From JAJNBA01 sp963842295 (GTDB lineage Bacteria > Actinomycetota > UBA4738 > HRBIN12): a stretch of 64,000 nt of DNA. The notes beneath the pieces were generated by a model, which searched no databases, had not been told where the DNA came from, and saw only the letters and a list, made by a program, of their open reading frames with translations. This document shows, one piece after another, positions 16,674-25,718 of this stretch (within the stretch, counting starts at the first letter, position 1; every line of letters begins with the position of its first letter). The stretch spans positions 39,726 through 103,725 of the forward strand of contig CAWJFY010000008.1 in the NCBI GenBank assembly GCA_963842295.1. The letters run 5' to 3'. Both the position numbers and the translations under genes were made by a program.

Positions 16674-17678
16674 GTGCTCTCCTTCGGCGTCACGTTCATG
16701 CTCGACCCACCGGTTTCGCGAACGGTCGAGTGGGCGAAGCTCGCCGAGGAACACGGATTCGATTCCGTGTGGGCCTGGGACTCCCACGTGTTGTGGCAAG
16801 AGTTCTACACGACGTTCGCACTCGTCGCCGCCGGCACCGATCGAGTGCGAATGGGCCCGTGCGTCACCAATCCGGCAACCCGGGACATGACCGTCACCGC
16901 GAGCGCGATGGCCACGCTCCAGGAGGTCTCACGCGGGCGGATGGACATCGGCATGGGCCGGGGGGATAGCGCCCGACGCGTGATCGGCCAAAAGCCCGTG
17001 ACGGTGGAGCAGATGGAGCACGCCTGCCGGTTCATCAAGGACATGGCCGAGGGCCGGGAGGTCGACTACGAGGGCACACCCCTTCAGCTGAAGTGGAGCG
17101 AAGGCCACCGTCTCCCCGTCTGGGTTGCTGCCTACGGTCCCAAGGCGCTCCGCGCGTGCGGCCGTGTGGCCGACGGCCTGATCATGCAGCTCGCCGACCC
17201 GTTCATCCTCGATTGGTCACTCACCTACATCCGTGAGGGAGCCGAGGAAGCCGGGCGATCTTTCGAGGACATCCAGATCCAGGTCGCGGCGCCGGCCTAC
17301 CTCGCCGACGACATCGCCAAGGCGCGCGACCAAGTGCGCTGGTTCCCTGCGCTGGTCTCCAATCACGTGGTCGATCTCGTCAAGCGCTACGCGAACGCGG
17401 ATCTCCCCCAAGAGCTGACCGATTTCATCGAAGCGCGCGACCACTACGACTACGCCGAACACGGCCGGACGGGTGCCGAGCACGCAGACTTCGTCACCGA
17501 CGAGGTCGTGGACCGCTTCTGTGTGCTCGGCACCGCCGACGAGTGCATCGCGAAGCTCCGCGAGCTCGAGGCGCTCGGCGTGACCCAGTTCAACATCTAC
17601 TCGATGCAAGAGGATCCCGGGCCGGCCGGGATCATCGAAGGGTTCGGGAAGGACGTGCTGCCGGCGTTCCGCTCATAG
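16674..17678 (+). CDS. F420-dependent luciferase-like (LLM) oxidoreductase
   Basis: A 334-residue TIM-barrel protein of the bacterial luciferase superfamily. It begins with a FGVTFMLDPP strand, has VWAWDSHVLWQEFYTTFALVAAGT and GPCVTNPATRD with the non-prolyl-cis region, and WVAAYGPKALRACGRVADGLIMQ. It belongs to the F420-type branch whose members often lie beside hydantoinase/dihydropyrimidinase genes, as here. A redox step next to beta-ureidopropionase and dihydropyrimidinase suggests it oxidises or reduces a pyrimidine-ring intermediate. No classical dihydropyrimidine dehydrogenase is present in the window. The chemistry is unproven. The operon continues with only 36 bases to the next start. 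Confidence 0.85.
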   Translation: MLSFGVTFMLDPPVSRTVEWAKLAEEHGFDSVWAWDSHVLWQEFYTTFALVAAGTDRVRMGPCVTNPATRDMTVTASAMATLQEVSRGRMDIGMGRGDSARRVIGQKPVTVEQMEHACRFIKDMAEGREVDYEGTPLQLKWSEGHRLPVWVAAYGPKALRACGRVADGLIMQLADPFILDWSLTYIREGAEEAGRSFEDIQIQVAAPAYLADDIAKARDQVRWFPALVSNHVVDLVKRYANADLPQELTDFIEARDHYDYAEHGRTGAEHADFVTDEVVDRFCVLGTADECIAKLRELEALGVTQFNIYSMQEDPGPAGIIEGFGKDVLPAFRS

Positions 17679-17714
17679 CGGATCGCCGGCACGGTGAACG
17701 GAGGTGCACGGACG

Positions 17715-18560
17715 ATGACGACGATCAGAGCCGCAGTGATCCAAGCCCATGCGAACATGCCGAAGCAGGAAGCGATCGACAAGCACGTCGAGTTGATCGC
17801 GAAGGCGGCTGCCGAGGGCGCCGAGGTGACCTGCCTCCAGGAGATCTTCCACGGCCCCTACTTCTGCGCCGAGCAGGATCCGAAGTGGTACGCGACGGCC
17901 GAGCCCGAGGACGGCCCGCTCGTCACGAGGATGCGCGAGGTCGCGAAGACCCACAACATGGTGCTGATCGTCCCCTGGTTCGAGGAGGCGCAGACCGGCG
18001 TCTATTACAACTCGGCCGTCGTGATCGAGCGGGACGGGACCGTCGCCGGCAAGTACCGCAAGACCCACATCCCGCACGTCGGGCCGTGCTTCTGGGAGAA
18101 GTTCTATTTCAAGCCCGGGAACCTCGGATATCCCGTGTTCGACACGTCCGTGGGGAAGGTCGGGCTGATCATCTGCTACGACCGGCATTTCCCCGAGATC
18201 GGCCGCGCACTCGGGCTCAAGGGGGCCGAGTTGGTCTTCAACCCCTCGGCCACGGTCGAGTCGCTCTCGAAGTACCTCTGGGAGCTCGAGCAACCGGCGA
18301 CCGCGGTGGCCAACGGCTACTGGATCGGCGCGATCAACCGCGTCGGCACCGAGGAGCCGCTCTCGAGCGCGAAGTTCTACGGCTCGTCCTACTTCTGCGA
18401 CCCGAGGGGTCAGATCGTTGCGCAAGCCTCGGACTCCGAGGACGAGGTGCTCGTTCACGACCTCGACCTCGATCAGATCCGTGAGGTCCGCGATACGTGG
18501 CAGTTCATGCGCGACCGCCGCCCCGAACTCTACGGTGAGCTCACGCAATTGCTTCCCTGA
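17715..18560 (+). CDS. Beta-ureidopropionase/N-carbamoyl amidohydrolase (nitrilase family)
   Basis: A 281-residue carbon-nitrogen hydrolase with the Glu-Lys-Cys triad visible: Glu in CLQEIFHGPYFC, Lys in KYRKTHIPH, Cys in LIICYDRHFPE. It hydrolyses N-carbamoyl-beta-alanine (or other N-carbamoyl amino acids) to amino acid, ammonia and CO2, the last step of reductive pyrimidine breakdown. The ATG at 17715 follows a GGAGGTG site by eight bases; an in-frame GTG 21 bases upstream lacks one. The following gene performs the preceding reaction. Confidence 0.9.
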   Translation: MTTIRAAVIQAHANMPKQEAIDKHVELIAKAAAEGAEVTCLQEIFHGPYFCAEQDPKWYATAEPEDGPLVTRMREVAKTHNMVLIVPWFEEAQTGVYYNSAVVIERDGTVAGKYRKTHIPHVGPCFWEKFYFKPGNLGYPVFDTSVGKVGLIICYDRHFPEIGRALGLKGAELVFNPSATVESLSKYLWELEQPATAVANGYWIGAINRVGTEEPLSSAKFYGSSYFCDPRGQIVAQASDSEDEVLVHDLDLDQIREVRDTWQFMRDRRPELYGELTQLLP

Positions 18561-18593
18561 CGGACAGGCGGCCGAGGAAGGAGGAAGGAGCAC

Positions 18594-19967
18594 GTGAAGA
18601 CACTGATCCAGGGCGGCACCGTCGTGACGGCGACCGAAACGGTCGCTGCCGACGTGCTCGTGGACGGGGAGAAGGTGGCCGCGGTCGGCAGGGGGATGGC
18701 CGTCGAGGCCGACCGGACGATCGACGCCACCGGCCGGTACGTGATGCCCGGTGCGGTCGATGTGCACACCCACATGGATCTGCCTTTCGGGGGGAGCTTC
18801 TGCTCGGACGACTTCGCCAGCGGGACACGCGCAGCGGCGTACGGCGGCACCACGACCATCGTGGACTTCGCCCTGCAGGACTACGGCGAGAGCCTGCGCA
18901 CCGGGCTCGACCGTTGGCACGAGAAGGCGCAGAAGTCGCACACGGACTACGGGTTCCACATGATCGTGCGCGAGGTGAACGACCAGGTACTGGACGAGAT
19001 GGACACCCTCGTCGGCGAAGGGGTGACCTCGTTCAAGCTCTTCATGGCGTATCCGGGCGTCTTCATGCTCGACGACGCGGCGATCTTCCAGACGATGCAG
19101 CGCGCGGCCGACTCGGGCGCACTGATCATGATGCACGCCGAGAACGGCGGCCCGATCGACGTGCTGATCCGGCAGTACCTGCAGCAGGGCAAGACCGATC
19201 CGGTCAATCACGGCCTCACGCGTCCACCGGTCATGGAGGGCGAGGCGGTCAATCGGGTGTTCAAGATGGCCGAGCTTGCCGGCGCGCCCGCCTACATCGT
19301 CCATCTGTCCTCGCGCGACGCGCTCGACGCCGTCCGCGACGCGCGTAACCGCGGCGTCGCCGCCTACGCCGAGACGTGCCCCCAGTATCTGTACCTCTCG
19401 ATCGACGACATGGCTCGTCCCGGCTTCGAAGGTGCGAAGTTCGTATGCTCGCCGCCGCTCCGCACACCCGACCATCAGGACGAGCTCTGGAAGGGACTGG
19501 TGGCGGACGACCTCCAGGTGGTTTCGACGGATCACGCACCGTTCAACTACAAGGGACAGAAGGACCTCGGGAAAGACGACTTCTCGAAGATCCCGAACGG
19601 CCTCCCCTCGGTGGAGGATCGCTTCACGCTGCTGTACCAGGGGGTGGTCGACGGGAGGATCGGCCTCAACCGATTCGTCGAGATCGTGGCGACATCGCCC
19701 GCTCGCATGTTCGGCCTGTTCCCGCGGAAGGGAACGATCGCGCCGGGGTTCGACGCCGACATCGTGATCTTCGATCCGGAGCAGGAGCGTACGATCTCGG
19801 CCGAGACGCACCACATGAACGTCGACTACTCCTGCTACGAAGGACGACGAGTGAAGGGGATGCCTCAGATCGTCATGCAGCGTGGGAACGTCTTGGTGGA
19901 GGACGGCGAGTTCCACGGGAAGCAGGGGCAGGGGACCTTCCTGCCACGGAGCAGGATCTCGACGTGA
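18594..19967 (+). CDS. hydA: Dihydropyrimidinase/hydantoinase
   Basis: A 457-residue cyclic amidohydrolase. DVHTHMDLPFGG supplies two metal histidines; FKLFMAYPG carries the carboxylated Lys that bridges the binuclear zinc; the further ligands are in MMHAENG, YIVHLSS and VSTDHAPF. It opens 5,6-dihydrouracil or hydantoins to N-carbamoyl amino acids. The GTG start is preceded by GGAGGAAGGAG. Upstream is the matching ureidopropionase. The stop overlaps the GTG of a cyclic-nucleotide-binding protein, an unusual coupling for this pathway. Confidence 0.93.
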   Translation: MKTLIQGGTVVTATETVAADVLVDGEKVAAVGRGMAVEADRTIDATGRYVMPGAVDVHTHMDLPFGGSFCSDDFASGTRAAAYGGTTTIVDFALQDYGESLRTGLDRWHEKAQKSHTDYGFHMIVREVNDQVLDEMDTLVGEGVTSFKLFMAYPGVFMLDDAAIFQTMQRAADSGALIMMHAENGGPIDVLIRQYLQQGKTDPVNHGLTRPPVMEGEAVNRVFKMAELAGAPAYIVHLSSRDALDAVRDARNRGVAAYAETCPQYLYLSIDDMARPGFEGAKFVCSPPLRTPDHQDELWKGLVADDLQVVSTDHAPFNYKGQKDLGKDDFSKIPNGLPSVEDRFTLLYQGVVDGRIGLNRFVEIVATSPARMFGLFPRKGTIAPGFDADIVIFDPEQERTISAETHHMNVDYSCYEGRRVKGMPQIVMQRGNVLVEDGEFHGKQGQGTFLPRSRIST

Positions 19968-20380
19968 CGGTGGACGTCGAACGACTGCGTCGGCTCCCCC
20001 TCTTCGGCGAGTTGGATCATCACGACCTGTCCATGATCACGCATCACGTCGGAGAGACGGAGGCGTCGGAAGGACAGGTGCTGTTCGAGCAGGGCTCGAT
20101 CCCGTACGAGATGTTCGTGGTCGAGGAAGGCACGGCCGATGTCACGAAGGACGGCGAGACCGTCGGCAGGATCGGCCCGGGCGACGTGGTGGGCGAGATC
20201 GGACTCCTGCGGCTCCAGCGTCGGATGGCGACCGTTCGGGTCACGTCGCCGCTCCGCGCGGTCACGGTGAGCGCCGACGACCTCCAGGTGATCGAGGAGG
20301 AGATGCCTGAGATCGCGGGCCAGCTCCGCTCGATCATGGGGGCCCGCGAGCGAGAGCTCGGTGGACCGCAGGAGGGATGA
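19964..20380 (+). CDS. Cyclic-nucleotide-binding-domain protein
   Basis: A 138-residue protein that is essentially one cNMP-binding beta-barrel. It starts LRRLPLFGELDHHDLSMI, the hinge segment of CRP/PKA-type domains, and has GDVVGEIGLLRLQRRMATVR as phosphate-binding cassette, in which the usual Arg-Ala pair is altered to a more basic RRMAT. There is no HTH or kinase attached, so it may regulate a partner protein. Its GTG overlaps the dihydropyrimidinase stop (GTGA), so it is made together with that enzyme. A predicted class III cyclase is encoded at 48206-52012. Confidence 0.8.
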   Translation: MTVDVERLRRLPLFGELDHHDLSMITHHVGETEASEGQVLFEQGSIPYEMFVVEEGTADVTKDGETVGRIGPGDVVGEIGLLRLQRRMATVRVTSPLRAVTVSADDLQVIEEEMPEIAGQLRSIMGARERELGGPQEG

Positions 20381-20455
20381 CCGAGACGCGGTTCGCACGA
20401 TCCCCTACGAGCACCGATACTTCGGTTGCTGGAAGCGCAACACCGGAGGACACGA

Positions 20456-23400
20456 TTGCCTCGGAACGCCCACGTCCCCCCGATCGCTGACCGGGTCAAG
20501 ATCGATCGAGTGATCCGGGAGCGTGGCTCCGTCGTCACCAGCATCGGGCGCGAGATTACCAGCGGCGCAACGGTTGTCGTCAAAGAACTGCTTGGCGGCG
20601 CGATCCGAAGACTGCCACCGGCGGACCCGAAACGCTCCGTGTGGACGAGGCTGGTCCTGCCCTCCCAGGTCGATCGAGCCGGCGGCGTCGTCCGGACCCT
20701 CCGTCCCTTCATCGAGGGGACGCCGCTGGACGAGATGATGAGCGGACCTCGACTCGCTCTCGAGCTCGTCCTGAGCGTCGGCCTGGATGTGCTCCGAGCG
20801 CTCGACACGCTCCACAGCCATGGGGTCGTCCACGGCGCCATCAAGCCGTCGAACATCATCGTCTCCTCCGACGGGCGGGCCTGGCTCGTCGATCCGGCCC
20901 AGGTCGATCCCGTTCCCGAACAGATGCACGCGTTGGAAGGATCTCTCGACGCGGCCCTCTATCGCTCCCCCGAGCAAGCGGGTGTCCTGGAGGATCCGAT
21001 CGACCTCCGCTCCGACCTGTACTCGTTCGGCGCGGTCCTCTTCGGATGCCTGACCGGCCGTCCCCTCCACGACGCGACGGACAAGGGAGAGCTCCTCCGC
21101 GCACACGTGCTCGAGTCCACATCCAGCATCCGGGCCGAGGGCGTCGATGCTCCTCGTGTCCTCGACGAGATCATCGGGCGACTGCTGCGGAAGGACCCGA
21201 CGGACCGTTACGCCACGTCGGGCTCGGTCCTGCATGATCTGATGGAGCTCGAGCGCCGTCGTGAGCGAGGCGAACGAGATCCCGGGTTCGTGATCGGATT
21301 GGGCGACGTTCGCTCGACCCTCACGGAACCGGGTCTCGTCGGGCGAACAGAGGAGCTCGTCCTCTTGAACGCGCTCCTCGGTCTGGCCGCCCGTGGTCGC
21401 GGTGCCCTCGTGCGGCTGGAGGCGGCTTCGGGCGACGGCAAGACGAGGATCCTCCACGAGGCGGCTCTCGCCGCATCTCAGCGAGGCGAGCGTGTCTTTC
21501 GAGCGGAAGCCCATGAGCTGGAGGCCCCCCGCCCAGTCGCGATGCTCGAGCGACTGGCAGGATCGATCCTCGAGGCCGCGGCGGAGGATCCCGTTTTCGC
21601 CGATCACCTGACCCGCAGTCTCTCCCCATGGGCCCCCGAGCTCCGCACCGTCCTGCCGTCTCTGCGCCCGCTGCTCGTTGCCAACGTGGAGGTATCAGTG
21701 CTCTCCTCGCAGATGCGACTCCAGGACGGTCTGGCCGCCCTGTTCGACGCCCTCGGGATGAAGCAGCGGCCCGCGGTGATCCTGCTCGATGACTGCCAAT
21801 GGGCGGATCAGCTCTCACTCGGGGTGATCGGACGCTGGTCCTCGCAACCTCGAGCGGACCGGTTCGTCAGTGTCGTGGCGGCGACCCGCAGCGCGGGATC
21901 CGGATCGGACGACCTCACCCAGATATGGACGAGCGGAGCGACGATCGCCCTCGGGACTTTGGAACGGAACGAAACGCGCGATCTGGTGTCATCGATGGCC
22001 GGACGTGTCCCGTCTGAAGCTCACGCGGTCATCGCTCGGCTCTCAGGTGGCAGTCCGTTCTTCGTCGCCTCGGTCCTGCGGAGCATGGTCGAGTCGGGAG
22101 CTCTCCGCCCTGGTTCGAACGGATGGAAGATGGAGCCCGCTGCGATCGCGACGCTCGCATCGACCACGCAAGAGGCCGCCATCGTCACCCGGCGCCTGGG
22201 ACGGCTGACCGACGAAACCCTCGGCTTCCTCTCGGCGGGGGCGATCGTGGGCAGCCACGCTTCGGTTGCCGAGAGTGCCTCCCTCGCGCGGACGAAGCCC
22301 GACCGGATCGACGCCACCCTCGAGGAAGCTCGACGGTCCGGTCTGATCTGGCTGGCGGAGGACCGAGACAGCTTCTCCTTCATCCATGACAAGGTGCGGG
22401 AAGGAGCGATCGGGCGCCTCGGGACGGCGGAGCGGCGAGCCCTGCATCTCCGGGCTGCCAACCTGATCGAGACAGGGCGCCCGGGTGACGTCTTCGACCT
22501 GGCGTACCACTACGACCAGGCCGGTGCCTCGGACCGCGGCCTGAGCGCGGCCCTCGAGGCGACCTCGATCGCCAGAGGACGCCAAGCGCTCGAGAGCGCC
22601 GAGACGATGCTCCGGATCGCTGCCAGAGGCGTCCCCGAGGCGGATCACGCGACGCGGATCACGGTGGCAGAAGAGCTGGGAGAGGTGCTGATGCTGCGGG
22701 GCTCTTACGAGGAGTCCGGCCAGTGGCTCGGTGAGGCTCGCTCGCTCGCGCGGACCGGCGATCGAGCGGCGACGATCCAGGGGAAGATCGGCGAGCTCGC
22801 GTTCAAGCGCGGCGACGTGCAGACGGCCGCCGCCGCGACAGAACGGGCGCTCCGGATGATCGGACGACATGTTCCTCGCCGAACGGGCGTCCTTCTGCCG
22901 TTGTTGTTCAAGGAGCTCCTCGTGCAGGCGCTGCATTCCTTGTTCCCGTCGTTCTTCGTGGGACGTCGGCCCCTCGAGGAAGGCGCGGCAGACCTCCTCG
23001 CGTCCCGGTTCCACAGCCGCCTGGGCTACGCGTGGTGGTTCGAGCGAGGGAAGATCGCCACCCTATGGACGCACTTCCGGTCGCTCAACCTCGCCGAGCG
23101 CTACCCCCCAACTCCTGAGCTCGCTCAGGCATACTCGGAACACGCACCCGCCATGATGCTCATCCCGTGGCACCGACGGGGCATCCGCTACGCGCAACGG
23201 TCCCACGAGATCCGCGTACAACTGGGCGATCTCTGGGGACAGGGTCAGTCGCTCCACTTCTGGGGCGCGGGGCTCTACGCCGCGTCGGCGTTCGGAGCTT
23301 CATTGGAGCGGATGCGGGAGGCCCTGGAACTCCTCGAACGGACCGGTGACCAGTGGGAGCTCAACAACTGTCGTCTCCAGATCGCCATGGCGAAGTACCG

Positions 23401-24169
23401 GCTCGGCGATCTCGCAGGCGCCGTGGAGGAGAGCCGAGCGGCCCGGAACGCGGGGCTCGAGATCGGCGACTCACAGGCCCGAGGGATCGGGCTCGAATGT
23501 TGGGCCAAGGCCACCGATGGCCTGATCCCAGAGGACCTGATCCGCGCGGAGGTCGAACGTTCGGGTGAGGATGTGCTCACGATCGCGAGCGTCATGCAAG
23601 CCGAAGGGGTGCGACTCCTCGGCGCCGGCGACGCCGGCGCGGCGGTCGCTGCCTTCGAGGAGAGCCAGCGTTTGTTCCGGCACGCAGGCATGAAGAACGC
23701 CGGCGTCAGCCCGGTCCGGCCGTGGCTGCTCACCGCCCTCCGCCGAGCCGTCGAGAGCACACGATCCGGGGATCGTGATCGGCGAGCCCTCCGCCGCCGC
23801 GCGCGATCCGTCGCGCGGCAAGCGGGTCGGCGAGCGCGCTTCTATCGGAACGACCTGCCTCATGTTCTGCGCGAGCGCGCGTATCTCGCTGCAGCTCGCG
23901 GGCGCCGGCGCCGAGCCCACGTCCTGTTCGACCGGAGCCTCGATGTCGCGATGCGACAGGGAGCGCAGGCGGAGGTTCTCAGGGCCCGGATCTCCCGAGG
24001 CCAGGTTGGCCAACGTCTCGGGTGGCTGTCGGATGTCGAGAACGGCGCACGAGCAGAACGGGAACTGGCGGACCTCATCGCGGCGACCGGCCTCGATCCT
24101 TCGGCCGGTTCCACGTGGCCGGGTTCCGGGCAAGCGGAAACAGGCGATCCGCAAGACGCGGAAGACTGA
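20456..24169 (+). CDS. Pseudokinase-NTPase-TPR giant regulator
   Basis: A 1237-residue protein. Residues 20-275 are a Ser/Thr-kinase-like domain that retains a VVVK lysine (near 43), but the catalytic loop HRDxKPxN reads HGAIKPSN (near 126) and DFG reads DPA, so both catalytic aspartates' motifs are changed. Residues about 300-600 are an AAA/STAND-type NTPase with Walker A SGDGKTR (about 325) and Walker B VILLDDCQWAD (about 441). The remainder is helical with TPR-like repeats. The architecture resembles PknK/AAA regulators without an HTH or histidine kinase tail. The TTG start at 20456 is chosen because GGAGGA lies five bases before it. It follows the pyrimidine operon by 75 bases and may be its last gene. 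Confidence 0.82.
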   Translation: MPRNAHVPPIADRVKIDRVIRERGSVVTSIGREITSGATVVVKELLGGAIRRLPPADPKRSVWTRLVLPSQVDRAGGVVRTLRPFIEGTPLDEMMSGPRLALELVLSVGLDVLRALDTLHSHGVVHGAIKPSNIIVSSDGRAWLVDPAQVDPVPEQMHALEGSLDAALYRSPEQAGVLEDPIDLRSDLYSFGAVLFGCLTGRPLHDATDKGELLRAHVLESTSSIRAEGVDAPRVLDEIIGRLLRKDPTDRYATSGSVLHDLMELERRRERGERDPGFVIGLGDVRSTLTEPGLVGRTEELVLLNALLGLAARGRGALVRLEAASGDGKTRILHEAALAASQRGERVFRAEAHELEAPRPVAMLERLAGSILEAAAEDPVFADHLTRSLSPWAPELRTVLPSLRPLLVANVEVSVLSSQMRLQDGLAALFDALGMKQRPAVILLDDCQWADQLSLGVIGRWSSQPRADRFVSVVAATRSAGSGSDDLTQIWTSGATIALGTLERNETRDLVSSMAGRVPSEAHAVIARLSGGSPFFVASVLRSMVESGALRPGSNGWKMEPAAIATLASTTQEAAIVTRRLGRLTDETLGFLSAGAIVGSHASVAESASLARTKPDRIDATLEEARRSGLIWLAEDRDSFSFIHDKVREGAIGRLGTAERRALHLRAANLIETGRPGDVFDLAYHYDQAGASDRGLSAALEATSIARGRQALESAETMLRIAARGVPEADHATRITVAEELGEVLMLRGSYEESGQWLGEARSLARTGDRAATIQGKIGELAFKRGDVQTAAAATERALRMIGRHVPRRTGVLLPLLFKELLVQALHSLFPSFFVGRRPLEEGAADLLASRFHSRLGYAWWFERGKIATLWTHFRSLNLAERYPPTPELAQAYSEHAPAMMLIPWHRRGIRYAQRSHEIRVQLGDLWGQGQSLHFWGAGLYAASAFGASLERMREALELLERTGDQWELNNCRLQIAMAKYRLGDLAGAVEESRAARNAGLEIGDSQARGIGLECWAKATDGLIPEDLIRAEVERSGEDVLTIASVMQAEGVRLLGAGDAGAAVAAFEESQRLFRHAGMKNAGVSPVRPWLLTALRRAVESTRSGDRDRRALRRRARSVARQAGRRARFYRNDLPHVLRERAYLAAARGRRRRAHVLFDRSLDVAMRQGAQAEVLRARISRGQVGQRLGWLSDVENGARAERELADLIAATGLDPSAGSTWPGSGQAETGDPQDAED

Positions 24170-24515
24170 CCCAGCCGAAGCGCCGAAGTATTTCCGCCTC
24201 CGGCGTTTAGGGCCCGTGGCGAGGGGTAAACACGCCTCAACGGCGTCCCGGCCCCTCCGGCCGAGACCCATCTTCAGATGTGTGGAGTCGGAGGGTCACG
24301 GGGAACCCACCCCCTTCCCGGACCCTCCGACCCGCATATCGCCTCCCGCGAGACCCCGCCACACGAACCCGTGGGAAGTCATTCAGGTGGAGCGGCGGCC
24401 ACCTCCACCTCGCGCCCGGCCGCAACCGCTGAGGTCCTGGTCCTCGACCCCGATGCACGCTGCGAGTAGGCTCCGCGTGGCCCAGGAGTTGGGACCAAGA
24501 CTCGGAAGGATGGGG
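24170..24515. other. Gap with a long inverted repeat
   Basis: The 346 bases between the giant regulator and the LppM-type gene contain a two-stage hairpin at 24287-24331 (listed separately). I see no gene or tRNA on either strand. Confidence 0.5.
24287..24331. repeat. Inverted repeat, 11-bp arms with inner stem
   Basis: GTCGGAGGGTC (24287-24297) pairs perfectly with GACCCTCCGAC (24321-24331). Inside, GGGAA (24301-24305) pairs with TTCCC (24315-24319). No T tract follows, so it is either a GC-type terminator of the upstream transcript or a structured leader for the lipoprotein gene. Confidence 0.6.
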
Positions 24516-25397
24516 ATGAACACACGGGTTGGGCGGATCCTGGGCTGTGGAGCGATGGCGCTGCTGCTCGCAGGATGCTTCAAGGTCAACATGGACGTGG
24601 AGGTGAGTCCCGAGAACACCGTTTCGGGCAGTGCCGTCATCGCTGTGGACGAAAGCATCCTGGAGCTCAGTGGGCAGAGCGCGGATCAGCTGTTCCAGGA
24701 CATGAACCTTTCGGACCTCCCCGCCGGTGCGACGGTGAGCCCGTACGAGGAGGACGGATTCATCGGGCGTGAGATCACGTTCGCCGACATGCCGCTCGAG
24801 GCGTTCACGCAGAACAACACCTTGTCGGGCTCCAGCGGGGGCACCGGCGAAGAGCTGAACATCGTTCGGCAAGGTGACGAGTTCCACGTCACGGGGGCGT
24901 TCAACATGACGGGGACGGAGTTCACGGGCACCGAGATCCCCCAGCAGTTCCTGGAGAGTTTCGAATTCAGGATCTCGATCACGTTCCCCGGTGAGGTCAA
25001 GTCCGCGACCGGCGACATCGACGGCAACACGGTCACGTGGGAGCCCAAGATCGGTCAGGACAATCCGATTGAGGCGGTAGCGAGCGCGATCCCGTCGAAG
25101 AGCTCTCCGCTGTTGATGATCCTTCTGATCGCAGCAGGAGCTCTCGTCCTGGGCGCGATCGTCTACCTGCTCACTCATCGCAAGGCTCCTGCACCGGCTG
25201 CCGGCGCCCTCGATGGCGGAACGACATCGCCGTTCGAAGCGACGCCCGCGATGCCCGTGGAGCCCGTGGAGCCCGTGGCGCCTGTCGAGCCCGTGGCGCC
25301 TGTCGAGCCCACACCGAGCCCGCCGGACGCCCCCGGCTCCGCCGTCCCTCCCGAGGACGAGCCGCCGCCTCCAACGACCCCCGCCTCATCGCCGTAG
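24516..25397 (+). CDS. LppM-domain lipoprotein with Pro-rich tail
   Basis: A 293-residue protein. A lipobox LLLAGC with the Cys near residue 21 is followed by FKVNMDVEVSPENTVSG, the start of an LppM-type domain (about residues 22-185). A membrane helix (LLMILLIAAGALVLGAIVYLL) lies near 200 and a cytoplasmic or cell-wall-facing tail is rich in Pro-Val-Glu-Ala. LppM was described in mycobacteria as a surface lipoprotein. ATG at 24516 is preceded by CGGAAGG; a second ATG six bases upstream is possible. The tail is built on short tandem repeats. Confidence 0.78.
   Translation: MNTRVGRILGCGAMALLLAGCFKVNMDVEVSPENTVSGSAVIAVDESILELSGQSADQLFQDMNLSDLPAGATVSPYEEDGFIGREITFADMPLEAFTQNNTLSGSSGGTGEELNIVRQGDEFHVTGAFNMTGTEFTGTEIPQQFLESFEFRISITFPGEVKSATGDIDGNTVTWEPKIGQDNPIEAVASAIPSKSSPLLMILLIAAGALVLGAIVYLLTHRKAPAPAAGALDGGTTSPFEATPAMPVEPVEPVAPVEPVAPVEPTPSPPDAPGSAVPPEDEPPPPTTPASSP
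25275..25310. repeat. Tandem 18-bp repeat in the LppM tail
   Basis: Two identical 18-bp units, GTGGCGCCTGTCGAGCCC, encode VAPVEP twice; degenerate GTGGAGCCC copies precede them. A repeat of this kind can change length by slippage. Confidence 0.7.
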
Positions 25398-25494
25398 CGA
25401 CCAACGACCACACCGATGTCGATCGTGCGGCGCGACCGCGCCCAGGATCGCCGACGCGGACGCCGCGATACCGTGCCCTGAAGGCCATGGAAAC

Positions 25495-25513
25495 ACAGTG
25501 GTGGGACCACTGT
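25495..25513. repeat. Perfect hairpin ACAGTGGT-GGG-ACCACTGT
   Basis: Eight-base arms with a three-base loop, 100 bases after the LppM stop. It could be an operator or the core of a terminator; no T tract follows. Confidence 0.6.
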
Positions 25514-25679
25514 CGGTGATCGCAGTCGCCACAATGAAGTGGCTCGATAAGCCTTCAACATCTGCACTACTCGGATGCGACCCGGCGCGCGTGCGCCCCC
25601 TCGATCGCTGAAGATCTCCTGAAAGGTTGCGCACCAACGAAAAGCCGTAAAGATGCCGTGAAGAAACGCGGCCACGGGG

Positions 25680-25707
25680 TTCACAAAACTGGATCTTTAG
25701 GTAGCCT
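25680..25707 (+). promoter_or_regulatory. Promoter of the CAP-domain gene
   Basis: TTCACA (25680-25685), 16 bases, TAGCCT (25702-25707), eleven bases before the ATG at 25719. No ribosome site lies between, which suggests a very short or absent leader. Confidence 0.45.
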
Positions 25708-25718
25708 CCAGCTAACCG

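Larger units (their letters stand above)
25398..25718. other. Gap upstream of the CAP-domain gene
   Basis: The 321 bases contain a perfect hairpin (25495-25513) and a promoter-like pair at 25680-25707. No gene is visible. The A-rich segment 25610-25700 departs from the local GC content, as expected of a control region; I could not match it to a known riboswitch. Confidence 0.45.

Noticed and set aside
25398..25718. Leader of the CAP-domain gene considered as a cyclic-di-AMP riboswitch
   Set aside because: Wall-hydrolase-type genes in actinobacteria can carry that riboswitch, but I could not find its conserved blocks here.
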